Assembly: GCA_025449955.1 (NCBI GenBank) | Contig: JANWIK010000165.1 | Coordinates: forward strand, 1-43,541 | Direction: 5' to 3' | Length of the DNA: 43,541 bases | Source: Gemmatimonadaceae bacterium | GTDB lineage: Bacteria; Gemmatimonadota; Gemmatimonadetes; Gemmatimonadales; Gemmatimonadaceae | Shown here: positions 1 to 7,626 of the stretch, piece after piece | Numbering within the stretch: position 1 is the stretch's first letter | Layout: each line of letters starts with the position of its first letter | Made by a program: the position numbers and the translations under genes | The notes under the pieces: model-generated | The model's database searches: none | What the model saw: only the letters and a program-made list of their open reading frames with translations | Told to the model about the DNA's origin: nothing

Positions 1-492
1 GCCGAGTCGTGGCTCAGACAGAAGCAGGTCGAGCGCGCGGGCGACGTGCTCGTCATCACAGGGCGCGGGAACGCGAGCATCGCGGGGGTGTCCGTGGTGC
101 GCCAATCGGTGCTCGATCTGCTGCGCACGTTGAAGCGGCGCGGCGTCGTGCAGGCCATCGGCGAGCACACGCCCGGTTCCTTCGTGGTGACGCTCGCGCC
201 GGTTTCGGCAATGCGCTCGGCGCCGGCGCGTCGCAGGCATCCGACGCCCGTGCCGGAGCCACCCGATGTGAAAGCCTTGGCCGGGTTGTCCCGCGACACG
301 CGAAAGTTGCTGCGCACCGTCGCGCTGCATTCGCTCGAGGCACTCGGCGTGCGTGAGCCCGCGGCGTTCGTCGAGCGGGAGATGCTGGCGCAGCTCTCGC
401 ATTTGAGCGCCACCGTGACCGCGGGTCCGATGCGGGAAGAACGTCTGAGGCGCGCGTTGCTCGCCGTACTCGAAGAGCTCGAGCAGAGCTGA
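1..492 (+). CDS. Smr-like domain protein, 5' end missing
   Basis: The frame is open from the first base of the window, so only the last 163 codons are present and the start lies upstream. Near the beginning a stretch reads VLVITGRGNASIAG, followed by a helix and GSFVVTLAP. This resembles the second half of an Smr (small MutS-related) domain, where a GKG-type loop is followed by a helix and a final strand. The diagnostic upstream DLHG motif would be outside the window. The remaining 80 or so residues are charged and helical, with no recognised motif. The first in-window ATG-like start (base 46) falls inside the presumed fold and is unlikely to be the real start. The assignment is tentative. 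Confidence 0.45.
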   Translation, partial: AESWLRQKQVERAGDVLVITGRGNASIAGVSVVRQSVLDLLRTLKRRGVVQAIGEHTPGSFVVTLAPVSAMRSAPARRRHPTPVPEPPDVKALAGLSRDTRKLLRTVALHSLEALGVREPAAFVEREMLAQLSHLSATVTAGPMREERLRRALLAVLEELEQS

Positions 493-512
493 ACGCGAAG
501 CGGCTATGGCCG

Positions 513-541
513 ACGGCGGCCGGATGATTAAATTCCGCCGT
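513..541 (+). terminator. Weak hairpin between the Smr-like gene and marC-like gene
   Basis: ACGGCGG (513-519) pairs with CCGCCGT (535-541) across a 15-base AT-richer loop, 20 bases after the stop of the upstream gene. There is no T-run, so this is only a possible terminator. Confidence 0.25.
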
Positions 542-582
542 TCCCTTGGGCGTTAGATCATCCCTGCCCCGCGCGACTGCTT

Positions 583-1215
583 GTGAGTGATTTCCTACAA
601 TTCGCGCTGATCACGTTCACGTCGGTGTTGTTCATCGTCGATCCGATCGCGGTGATCCCGACGTATTTGGTGATCACACGGAACGAAACACCGGCGCAGC
701 GACGCAAGACCGCGGCTCGGGCGTGCATTGCGGCGGCCGTGCTCATGATCGTGTTCGGGATCGCGGGGCGTTTGATCTTCCGGCTGTTCGGCATCACGCT
801 TCCCGCGTTTCGCATTGCCGGCGGGCTCATTTTGTGGTACGTCGCGATGGACATGCTGCGCGGCCAAAGGAGCACGCAGGAGAGCAGCACCGAGATCGCC
901 GAGGGCGAGGAGAAGGACGACGTGGCGCTGACGCCGTTGGCGATGCCGATGCTCGCCGGGCCCGGGGCGATCTCGACCGTGATGGTTCTCGCGAGCCAAG
1001 CGCGCACGGTGCCGGAAGGGATCGTCGTGTACGCGTCGGTGGTGTTGACCGCCGCGCTGTCGTGGGGCGCGCTTCGGTTAGGCGAACGGTTGGTGCTGCT
1101 CATGGGACAGACTGGGATCCGCGTGATGACGCGCATCATGGGGCTCATGCTCGCCGCCGTGGCCGTGCAGTTCGTGGTGACCGGTGCTCGCGACGCGTTC
1201 CTGGCGCACGGCTAG
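583..1215 (+). CDS. MarC family (UPF0056) integral membrane protein
   Basis: This is a 210-residue polytopic membrane protein. It carries the hallmarks of the MarC family: IVDPIAVIPTYLVIT in the first hairpin, RIAGGLILWYVAMDML in the middle, and LTPLAMPMLAGPGAIST at the start of the second half. About six hydrophobic segments can be seen, the usual number and length for the family. MarC proteins sit in the inner membrane and their transported substrate is not established; the old link to multiple antibiotic resistance in E. coli has not held up. The start is GTG at 583; no strong ribosome site is visible. It stands alone, 94 bases before the peptidase gene, with no sign of shared transcription. 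Confidence 0.85.
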   Translation: MSDFLQFALITFTSVLFIVDPIAVIPTYLVITRNETPAQRRKTAARACIAAAVLMIVFGIAGRLIFRLFGITLPAFRIAGGLILWYVAMDMLRGQRSTQESSTEIAEGEEKDDVALTPLAMPMLAGPGAISTVMVLASQARTVPEGIVVYASVVLTAALSWGALRLGERLVLLMGQTGIRVMTRIMGLMLAAVAVQFVVTGARDAFLAHG

Positions 1216-1308
1216 CGGCAGTCACGTGGTCAGCGGCAACGTTGCTCGCTCGGCGCGCGTAGCCGGTCCAAAGCCATTCATCGCCCACGGTTTTCACATC
1301 CACTGAAC

Positions 1309-3441
1309 GTGAAAATGATGCGTCTTCAGATCGCGATCGCGACGAGTGCGCTCGTCATGTGTGCCGGAACAGTCTCCGGCCAACAAACGGCGTTGCCAGG
1401 ATACGCCGCCGCCGACGCGCAACACGAGCGCGCGCTCGAAGCCAGCACGACGGCGCGCCCGGACGGCGCACAGGCCCGCGCCGATTCACGCACGCTGTCG
1501 AGCGACGTGCACATCGCCGGGACGCCGGCCGATGCGCGCACGCGCGATTTCGTGGTCGATGCGATGAAGCGCTGGGGATTGGAAACCAGCGTTCGCGCCT
1601 ACGACGTGTGGATGCCATACACCACGCTCATGGAAGCGTGGCGGATTGCGCCGGACACGCTGCCGCTCCGGTTAGCCGAGGGTCCGGTGCTCGAGGATAC
1701 GACATCGTGGACGGTGAAGGAGCCGGTGATTGCCAACGGATACAGCGGCACGGGTGATGTCTCGGCCCAAGTCGTGTACGTGAACTACGGACTCATCGAG
1801 GACTACGCGGAGCTCGATTCGTTAGGCGTATCGGTGAAGGGGAAGATCGCGATCGCGCGGTACGGACGCTCGTATCGCGGGATCAAAGCGCGCGAAGCCG
1901 AGAAGAACGGCGCGGTAGGGCTCATCATTTACAGCGATCCGGCGGACGATGGGTTCACCCGTGGCGACGTGTATCCGCTGGGACCCATGCGCAGCGAGAA
2001 CGGTGTGCAGCGCGGCAGCGTGCTCAACCCCGACGGCGATCCGACGACGCCAGGCTATGCGAGCAAACCGGGCGTGCATCGCGTGCCGCTCGATTCGATC
2101 GAGATTTCGCACATTCCGGTGATCCCGATGTCGTACGGCAACGCCTCGAAGCTGCTCGAGGGGCTGCGCGGGAAGGACATACCGCAGAGCTGGCAAGGCG
2201 GTTTGCCGTTCCGCTATCACGCGGGGCCCGGGCCCGTGTCGGCGCATCTCATCGTACGCAGTGACACGGCGACGGCGGCGATCAAGACGATCTGGGACAC
2301 GTTCGGCATGGTGCGCGGGAGCGAGTTTCCGGACGAGATCGTGATGGTCGGCGGACATCGCGATGCGTGGGGCCCGGGCGCCGCGGACAACGTGAGCGGC
2401 ACGGTGAGCGTCATGGAGGCCGCGCGTGCGGTGGCCGAGGCGGTGCGCGCGGGCTACCGGCCCAAGCGCACGATCGTGTTCGCGACGTGGGACGCGGAGG
2501 AGTGGGGTCTGTTAGGCTCGACAGAGTACGTCGAAGACGACTCGCTGCGGTTGCTCCACGGCGCCGTCGCATACTTCAATCAAGATGTCGCGGCACAGGG
2601 GTCGGCATTCTCCGGCGGCGGCTCGCCATCGCTGCGCTCGACGCTGCGCGACGTGGTGAATCACATTTCCGATCCGAGCGGCAGCGGCACGATCTACGAC
2701 GTGTGGCGCAAGCGATCGAATGTGGCCGACACGGCGCAGCCGCGCATGGGCGATCCAGGCGGCGGGAGCGACTTCGCTGGCTTCTACAATCACTTCGGCA
2801 TTCCGATCGCCGAGTGGGGCTTCGGCGGCACGGGTGGTGTGTATCACTCGCTCTACGACTCGTATCACTGGATGGCGAAGTTCGGCGATCCGACGTTCGC
2901 GTATCATGCGGCGGCGGCGCGCGTCGGCGCCGCGATGATCGAGCGATTCGCGGACGCGGACGTTCTGCCGTACGACTACGTGGAGTACGCGCGGACCATG
3001 CGCACGTACATTCCAAAGGTGGATGAAGCAGCGAAAGCGAAGGGTTGGAGCATCGACACGACGGGGCTGGCGGCCGCCATCGATCGCATGGAGCGCGCAG
3101 CCACGGCGTTCAACGCGGCCCGCGATTCGGTGTTGGCGCACGGCGCGCCGTCGCGCGACGTGGATGCGCGTACTAACGCAGCGCTGTTGAAGGTGGAGCG
3201 CGCGTTCACGCGGCCGGCGGGGCTCCGCACGCGCGCGTGGTTCCGCAACGTGATTTACGCTGCGGATGAGGACAACGGTTACGCCAACATGGTGTTTCCG
3301 TCGGTGAACGAAGCCATTCGTTCGGGCGACCACGATCTGGCGACGCGCGAGATCGCGGACCTGGCGACGCGCTTCGACGCGGCGACACACGCGATCGAGG
3401 ATGCGAGCGCGGCGGTGACGGGGCGGCCGGCCCAGCGTTAG
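1309..3441 (+). CDS. Secreted M28 peptidase, glutamate carboxypeptidase II (PSMA)-like
   Basis: This 710-residue zinc exopeptidase has a signal peptide (residues 1-24, ending near VSGQQ). A PA (protease-associated) domain follows at roughly 120-280, including KIAIARYGRSYRGIKAREAE. The di-zinc catalytic domain shows every ligand of the GCPII family in order: H350 in GGHRDAWG, D360 in GAADNVSG, E397-E398 in TWDAEEWGLLGS, D426 in FNQD and H513 in GVYHSLYDSY. The C-terminal part matches the transferrin-receptor-like dimerisation helices. The length is close to the 750 residues of human GCPII. It probably removes C-terminal glutamate or similar residues from peptides outside the cytoplasm. GTG 1309 was taken as start; ATG 1315 and 1318 are equally possible. 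The TAG stop is formed inside a copy of the GTTAGGC heptamer. Confidence 0.92.
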   Translation: MKMMRLQIAIATSALVMCAGTVSGQQTALPGYAAADAQHERALEASTTARPDGAQARADSRTLSSDVHIAGTPADARTRDFVVDAMKRWGLETSVRAYDVWMPYTTLMEAWRIAPDTLPLRLAEGPVLEDTTSWTVKEPVIANGYSGTGDVSAQVVYVNYGLIEDYAELDSLGVSVKGKIAIARYGRSYRGIKAREAEKNGAVGLIIYSDPADDGFTRGDVYPLGPMRSENGVQRGSVLNPDGDPTTPGYASKPGVHRVPLDSIEISHIPVIPMSYGNASKLLEGLRGKDIPQSWQGGLPFRYHAGPGPVSAHLIVRSDTATAAIKTIWDTFGMVRGSEFPDEIVMVGGHRDAWGPGAADNVSGTVSVMEAARAVAEAVRAGYRPKRTIVFATWDAEEWGLLGSTEYVEDDSLRLLHGAVAYFNQDVAAQGSAFSGGGSPSLRSTLRDVVNHISDPSGSGTIYDVWRKRSNVADTAQPRMGDPGGGSDFAGFYNHFGIPIAEWGFGGTGGVYHSLYDSYHWMAKFGDPTFAYHAAAARVGAAMIERFADADVLPYDYVEYARTMRTYIPKVDEAAKAKGWSIDTTGLAAAIDRMERAATAFNAARDSVLAHGAPSRDVDARTNAALLKVERAFTRPAGLRTRAWFRNVIYAADEDNGYANMVFPSVNEAIRSGDHDLATREIADLATRFDAATHAIEDASAAVTGRPAQR

Positions 3442-3453
3442 GCGAAACGGGAT

Positions 3454-3473
3454 GCGCCGCCCGCGGGCGGCGC
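3454..3473 (+). terminator. Perfect 20-bp GC palindrome after the M28 peptidase gene
   Basis: GCGCCGCCCG is followed at once by its exact complement CGGGCGGCGC, 12 bases after the peptidase stop codon. As RNA it would fold into an 8-bp stem with a 4-base loop. No T-run follows; the next base but one begins the 10-bp tandem repeat. It may act as a terminator for either convergent gene. Confidence 0.55.
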
Positions 3474-3474
3474 G

Positions 3475-3544
3475 TCAGCAGTTCTCAGCAGTTCTCAGCA
3501 GTTCTCAGCAGTTCTCAGCAGTTCTCAGCAGTTCTCAGCAGTTC
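3475..3544. repeat. Tandem repeat, 10-bp unit TCAGCAGTTC, seven copies
   Basis: Seven back-to-back identical copies of TCAGCAGTTC occupy 70 bases between two convergent genes. The last copy holds the TGA stop and final codons (Thr-Asn-Cys) of the minus-strand hydrogenase-like gene. The 10-base period is close to one helical turn. Perfect identity between copies suggests recent expansion by slippage. Read in the minus direction, each unit contains TGA in a rotating frame, so copy number would change little in that protein. Confidence 0.95.
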
Positions 3545-4701
3545 GTGGGTGCGACGGGCGGGCGGTCGGACGGCGCCGAGCGCATCTTGGGCGGCGGCGG
3601 CGGCGGCGGTGCGTGCGGCGCCGGCGGGAACGCCGGCCGCTCGGTTGCGAGCGGAATGACCGGTCCGGGCGGCGGCGCTTTGGGGCGCGGCCGCGTGGAG
3701 TATGTGGTGGGCGTGTGCACGTCGAGCGCGCGCTCGCGTCGCCTGGCGAGCGCGCGGTGTGCGGCGAAGGCGCGCGGAACGGGTACGGCCGCGCCGCGCC
3801 GGACCGCCGGCGGAGCCGGTGCGCGGACCGCGTGCGCTGCGTTAGGCGCCGGCGGTGCCGATTCGTGGGCGACGCTCGCCGCGTGCGCCTCGGCAACGGC
3901 ACGCTCTGTCGAATCGCCCGGCGCGAGATCGATGCTGATGTGCGGATCGACCACGGGTCCGTGGGCGCGCGGCGGCTCGAGTGCGACCAGCGTCGCGCGC
4001 GCGCCGCGCACGGTGCCGGCGCATGCGCAACCGGCGGCGATCGAGACGTCGATCAACGCGTGTTGTCGCGTGACCAGTCGTTGCGCCAACTCGACCAGGA
4101 AGTCCTCGCCCTCGAGCTCGACGAGCGCGCGGCGCGGATCGTCGGCTGCGAGTTGCTCGGCCGACGGCGCGCCGCCGGGTAGCGACCGGTATCGTCGCCG
4201 GTCCGGAGGCAACACGGACTCGAAGAACTCGGGAAGCTGGGCGAGCACAATGCCGCGCTCGGCCAACGCATCGAGGAACGCGCCCGGCTCGAGGCGGGCG
4301 TCGATGCTCGGATCGTCGGCGGACGGACACGATCCGATGTACGTGATGTGCACCGTGCGTTGGGCGAACGCCGCGCGCAGATATCGCGCGGCGGCCACGG
4401 GCGGCGCCGCGAGCACGATCATTTGCGGAACCAGCTCGCCTCCCACTCGCGTTAGGCGATCGATGACGTGCGGGCACGCGGCGAGGATGGCGGGATCTTT
4501 CTCGGTGGTCGCGAGGTGTCGCAGGCACCCGTCGGCAACGATCTCGTCGCCCCACGTGGCCGGAAACGCCATGTCGTACCCGAGTGCCTGACATGCGTGC
4601 GCCAACTGGACGGATGTCGCAGGGAGCGCCGCGAGCACCGCGTCTGCACCGAGAATCACAACTGATGTCGGACTGGCTTCTGACGTTGGGCGACGCGACA
4701 T
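3535..4701 (-). CDS. [FeFe]-hydrogenase-like C-terminal domain protein with proline-rich tail
   Basis: This protein has 388 residues. Residues 30-170 follow the pattern of the iron-only hydrogenase large-subunit C-terminal domain: LAACPHVIDRL, then VPQMIVLAAPPVAAARYL, then VHITYIGSCPSADD and a D-x-x-I plus GIVL region. These correspond in order to the TSCCP, SPM and MPC blocks of hydrogenases and NARF-like proteins. The usual N-terminal ferredoxin clusters are absent and I cannot find the last cysteine block, so hydrogen turnover is unlikely; a cluster-binding or sensory role is an inference. Residues from about 285 onward are Ala/Pro/Arg-rich with a run of seven prolines and look disordered. 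It diverges from a Crp/Fnr regulator with only 27 bases between the two start codons, suggesting joint control. The end lies in a tandem repeat. Confidence 0.6.
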   Translation of the reverse strand: MSRRPTSEASPTSVVILGADAVLAALPATSVQLAHACQALGYDMAFPATWGDEIVADGCLRHLATTEKDPAILAACPHVIDRLTRVGGELVPQMIVLAAPPVAAARYLRAAFAQRTVHITYIGSCPSADDPSIDARLEPGAFLDALAERGIVLAQLPEFFESVLPPDRRRYRSLPGGAPSAEQLAADDPRRALVELEGEDFLVELAQRLVTRQHALIDVSIAAGCACAGTVRGARATLVALEPPRAHGPVVDPHISIDLAPGDSTERAVAEAHAASVAHESAPPAPNAAHAVRAPAPPAVRRGAAVPVPRAFAAHRALARRRERALDVHTPTTYSTRPRPKAPPPGPVIPLATERPAFPPAPHAPPPPPPPKMRSAPSDRPPVAPTNC

Positions 4702-4721
4702 TAGCGAGACATTCGACGGGA

Positions 4722-4737
4722 ATTAGGTATGTCTAAT
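4722..4737. promoter_or_regulatory. Inverted repeat ATTAG-N6-CTAAT over the Crp/Fnr start codon
   Basis: Perfect 5-base arms, ATTAG (4722-4726) and CTAAT (4733-4737), flank the ATG at 4729. The spacing resembles a dimeric regulator site, so autoregulation by the Crp/Fnr protein is conceivable, but the arms are short and the sequence is not the TTGAT/ATCAA Fnr consensus. Confidence 0.3.
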
Positions 4738-5616
4738 ATTCGCGCGTTCAGTTCGCTAGAACCGGTCGCGGCCCATTCATTGCTGACCTGTGACGCGAAA
4801 GTGCGCTCTGCCGACGTAGCGGTACCATTGTCGGGTGTGGAGCGCGACCTCAGAGTCCAGGTTGTCTGCGATGCAGCGGCTGCGCACATGAAAGAAATCA
4901 CACGATTGTCACGCGAGCAACGGGAGTCGATTGCGAAGTATGGGGCCCGCACGTTTTGGCCCGCTGGATTCGCAATCTACGAACAAGGCGCGGTTGCGGA
5001 CGGCGTATTCATCGTCGTTCGCGGGCAGGTCGCGCTTCGGAATCCTGTTGCGTCCGGTCGGAGCTTTGTCCCATGGGTCGCCACACCGGGCGAAACGTTC
5101 GGGGGCGAGGGATTGGAAACCGAGGCGCGCTATGCCAGCCAGGCGCGCGCCGAGGATGAGACAGAGACGTTGCACCTGAGCACGGCGCGATTCAGCGCGC
5201 TGATGCGGGAGCAGCCCACGCACGCCCTGGCGTTAGTCCGCCAGCTCATGGCGGAGCGGACCGAGATCCTCGACAAATTCGGACAGTACGCGACGCTGAC
5301 GGTGGAGCAGCGGCTGGTGGCGGCGCTGGTGCGGATGGCACAGAGCCGCGAGGTGCCGGGCGATGTCGCGCCGCAGGAGAGCGTGGTGGTGTCGCGTCGC
5401 CTGTTAGGCGAATTGGTGGGCGCGACGCGCGAGTCCATTTCGCTGGTGTTAGGCAGGCTGTCCGCGGAGGGCCTCATCCAGCGTGCCGGCAACGGCCTGG
5501 TGATCGCGGACCTGGACGGGCTCGTTGGGCGCATGGCGCGGCAGGGCGCCGCTGCGCATCCGTCGATCACTCTTTACGACGAACGCGCGGCAAGCGGGGC
5601 GGACGCCCGGGAGTGA
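4729..5616 (+). CDS. Crp/Fnr family transcriptional regulator
   Basis: The protein has 295 residues. A cyclic-nucleotide-binding-like beta-roll spans about 70-165 (FAIYEQGAVADGVFIVVRGQ, then GETFGGEG). A long dimerisation helix follows, then a Crp-type winged helix with the recognition segment LLGELVGATRESISLVLGRL and wing GLIQRAGNGLVI. No Fnr-type cysteine cluster is seen at the N-terminus, and the cAMP-contacting residues of Crp are not obvious, so the ligand is unknown. The family usually has about 230 residues; the extra 50 N-terminal residues could mean that the true start is the internal ATG at 4888. However, only 4729 has a plausible ribosome site (ACGGG eight bases before). It diverges from the hydrogenase-like gene and its TGA overlaps the GTG of the esterase gene. 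Confidence 0.88.
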   Translation: MSNIRAFSSLEPVAAHSLLTCDAKVRSADVAVPLSGVERDLRVQVVCDAAAAHMKEITRLSREQRESIAKYGARTFWPAGFAIYEQGAVADGVFIVVRGQVALRNPVASGRSFVPWVATPGETFGGEGLETEARYASQARAEDETETLHLSTARFSALMREQPTHALALVRQLMAERTEILDKFGQYATLTVEQRLVAALVRMAQSREVPGDVAPQESVVVSRRLLGELVGATRESISLVLGRLSAEGLIQRAGNGLVIADLDGLVGRMARQGAAAHPSITLYDERAASGADARE

Positions 5617-6521
5617 TCCCGTACGTCTTGCTGGCGATCGTGGTCCTTGCCGCCGTAACGCGTGCCGCGTCCCGGCGGCGTGTCGAGCGCACGGTTGCGT
5701 CGCGTCTTCCGGTGGGCGCCGACGGGATCGTACCGGGCGCCGGACCAATCGAGCTGCTCGTGTCCGGCTCGCGCGAGGCGGTCCTCCTCATCCATGGGTT
5801 CGGCGATTCTCCCGACACGCTGCGCTTTCTCGCAGCCGACCTGCACGCGCGCGGATTCTCGGTTTACGCGCCGCTATTGCCCGGTCACGGGCGCACGCTG
5901 GAGGCGTTCCGCTCGTCGGCGCACGGCGCGTGGTTGAACGCGGCGCGTGACGCGTACGCGAACGTGTCGGCGCGATACGAGCGCGTGGGCGTGGTGGGGT
6001 TGTCCATGGGCGGTGCGCTGGCCGTGCTCGTCGCGGCGGACCAGACGCAGGTGGCGGCGCTGGCGCTCTTGGCGCCGTACATCGAGACGCCGCGCAGCCT
6101 GCGATGGTTCGCGCGCGCGGCGCCGGCGGCGGGTATCGTGATGCCGTATTTCGGGCGCGGTGTGGGCAATCCGCGATCGATTCTCGATCCGGAGGAACGC
6201 GCGCGATCGCTCGGTTACGGCGCCTCGACGCCGCGCCTCCTCGCCGAGCTCGACGCGCTGGCGGCGGCGGCCCGCGCGGCGCTCGGCCGCGTGCACGCGC
6301 CGACGTTGTACGTCCAGTCTCGCGAAGACAATCGCCTAACGGTGAAAGCCGCCGAGGACACGTTCGCGGCGATCGGCGCGCCGGTCAAACGGCTGGAATG
6401 GGTGAGCGGCAGCGGCCACGTGATCACGGTCGACTACGCACGCGAGCGCGTGGGCGAGCTCGTCGCGTCGTGGATGACGGACCACCTGCGCGCGCCGAGC
6501 GGCGCACCGATCCAGTCCTAA
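5613..6521 (+). CDS. Alpha/beta hydrolase, Est30/monoacylglycerol-lipase-like esterase
   Basis: This 302-residue protein begins with a hydrophobic N-terminal segment (IPYVLLAIVVLAAV), probably a membrane anchor. It then has the full alpha/beta-hydrolase set: oxyanion strand LLIHGFGDSP, nucleophile S131 in GLSMGG, acid D239 in SREDNRL, and base H269 in GSGHVITVDY. The GSGHVIT-D arrangement is typical of Est30-like carboxylesterases and bacterial monoacylglycerol lipases. The likely substrates are short or medium acyl esters; the exact one cannot be read from sequence. GTG 5613 overlaps the preceding TGA in the string GTGA, so its translation is probably coupled to the Crp/Fnr regulator, hinting that the regulator controls lipid or ester use. 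A start further downstream would remove the anchor but lose the coupling. Confidence 0.85.
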   Translation: MIPYVLLAIVVLAAVTRAASRRRVERTVASRLPVGADGIVPGAGPIELLVSGSREAVLLIHGFGDSPDTLRFLAADLHARGFSVYAPLLPGHGRTLEAFRSSAHGAWLNAARDAYANVSARYERVGVVGLSMGGALAVLVAADQTQVAALALLAPYIETPRSLRWFARAAPAAGIVMPYFGRGVGNPRSILDPEERARSLGYGASTPRLLAELDALAAAARAALGRVHAPTLYVQSREDNRLTVKAAEDTFAAIGAPVKRLEWVSGSGHVITVDYARERVGELVASWMTDHLRAPSGAPIQS

Positions 6522-6537
6522 CGGAGTCCATCCGGCG

Positions 6538-6807
6538 TCATGCGCCGGCGTGCAATCGGTCGGCGGTCTCCCAGGCACGGCACAGGTCGTCGTCGGTCGC
6601 GAGCGTCTTGGCGTCTTCGGGGACCACCGCGCGTCGCAGATGGCCGCGATCGTCGCGGAAGAACACGAAGAGGCGCCGCTCACGTTCGGTGCCCCGTCGC
6701 GTGAGCTGCGCGCGTTCATGCTGGAACTCGACCGTCCACCATTCGCCGTCCGACATGCGGATGCGCCGCGGAGACGGCGCGTGCTGCGTCATACGCGCAG
6801 CATGCAT
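6538..6807 (-). CDS. Small conserved-looking protein of unknown function (89 aa)
   Basis: This short protein has a sensible amino-acid mix, including DGEWWTVEFQHERAQL, RRLFVFFRDD and RAVVPEDAKTLATDDDL, unlike the Arg/Ala-rich shadow frames around it. It converges with the esterase gene, 16 bases apart. The first 17 residues look like read-through of the upstream region, and the true start may be the ATG at 6756 (protein MSDGEWW...). No clear ribosome site supports either choice. Its layout (DG..W.V, then a hydrophobic LFVFF strand, R-R-A-V-V, then acidic D-L-x-RA-x-E) resembles the small protein at 13959-14258, so the two may be distant paralogues. Function unknown. Confidence 0.6.
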   Translation of the reverse strand: MHAARMTQHAPSPRRIRMSDGEWWTVEFQHERAQLTRRGTERERRLFVFFRDDRGHLRRAVVPEDAKTLATDDDLCRAWETADRLHAGA

Positions 6808-6831
6808 CGAAGATGGGGCCGCATCAACGGG

Positions 6832-6860
6832 CTGACGGCACGCACGCGCGGCCGTATATT
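6832..6860 (+). promoter_or_regulatory. Sigma-70-like promoter of the ConA-like lipoprotein gene
   Basis: CTGACG (6832-6837), 17 bases, then TATATT (6855-6860) stand 36 bases before the GTG start at 6896. The -10 box matches five of six consensus bases. A purine-rich GAGGAG ribosome site follows at 6888-6893. Confidence 0.5.
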
Positions 6861-6895
6861 GGCAGACGAACGTTCACTTCAGACAGCGAGGAGCA

Positions 6896-7621
6896 GTGCG
6901 TACCACCACTTGGACTCTGACCGCGCTCGCGTTCTTGGCAACGGCGTGCGCGAAGACCAGCGATGCCAGCAAGACCGGCGGCGATTCAGCCAGCGCACCG
7001 TCGGCGGCGGCGCCAGACACGTCGAAGGGAATGGCGGGTATGACGGATTCGGACAAGGCCGCGCCCGGAACGGGCATACCGGCGGGGTTCCAGGCGATGA
7101 CGGACCATGCCGATGCGAGCATAGCGAGCGCGAAGTACACCGCGAATGGCGGAAAATGGGACGTGGAGACCGGACCGGCGCACATCCTCTATGCGGCGAA
7201 GGACTCGGGCTCGGGCGTGTATCAGGTAACGGCGGAAATCGATCAACTCGAGAAGCCCAAGCATCCTGAAGCGTACGGCATCTTCTTTGGCGGGCAGCAC
7301 CTGGATGACCGCGCGCAGCAGACGTACGGTTACTTCCTCGTGCGCGGCACGGGCGAGTTCCTCATCAAGCGTCGCGACGGCGCGAAGACGACCTCGGTGG
7401 TGGATTGGACCGCGAACCCGAACGTGCCGAAGGAAGACGCGTCCGGCAAAGCGACGTACACGCTCAAGGTGCATTTCGCGAAGGACACGGCGCACTTTCT
7501 CGTGAACGACAAGCTTGTGGACGCGGTGCCGCGGAGCAAACTGCCGACGGAGGGGGTGGCCGGACTCCGCATCAACCACAATCTGCACGTGCTCGTCGCG
7601 CCGGTCGCGATCGAGAAGTAG
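6896..7621 (+). CDS. Lipoprotein with concanavalin-A-like (DUF1080-type) domain
   Basis: The protein has 241 residues. A lipoprotein signal ends in LATAC with the lipidated cysteine at residue 18. A short Ser/Lys/Thr-rich linker follows. The rest reads as one beta-sandwich domain: GGKWDVETGPAHILY, GVYQVTAEID, AYGIFFGG, GYFLVRGTGEFLIKRRDG, YTLKVHFAKDTAHFLVNDK and GVAGLRINHNLHVLV. This alternation of strands, with a measured no-colour terminal V-A-P-V, resembles 3-keto-disaccharide hydrolase/LamG-like folds, which bind or cut sugars or act in surface adhesion. No catalytic residues can be assigned. GTG 6896 was chosen because of GAGGAG just upstream. It is a single-gene unit that converges with the MBL hydrolase gene across a large palindrome. 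Confidence 0.75.
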   Translation: MRTTTWTLTALAFLATACAKTSDASKTGGDSASAPSAAAPDTSKGMAGMTDSDKAAPGTGIPAGFQAMTDHADASIASAKYTANGGKWDVETGPAHILYAAKDSGSGVYQVTAEIDQLEKPKHPEAYGIFFGGQHLDDRAQQTYGYFLVRGTGEFLIKRRDGAKTTSVVDWTANPNVPKEDASGKATYTLKVHFAKDTAHFLVNDKLVDAVPRSKLPTEGVAGLRINHNLHVLVAPVAIEK

Positions 7622-7626
7622 CCCGC

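Noticed and set aside
3452-4591. A 379-codon plus-strand frame opposite the hydrogenase-like gene
   Set aside because: Its start is made of tandem repeat and its body is Ala/Arg/Ser-rich; the minus-strand product has recognisable blocks and a divergent start.
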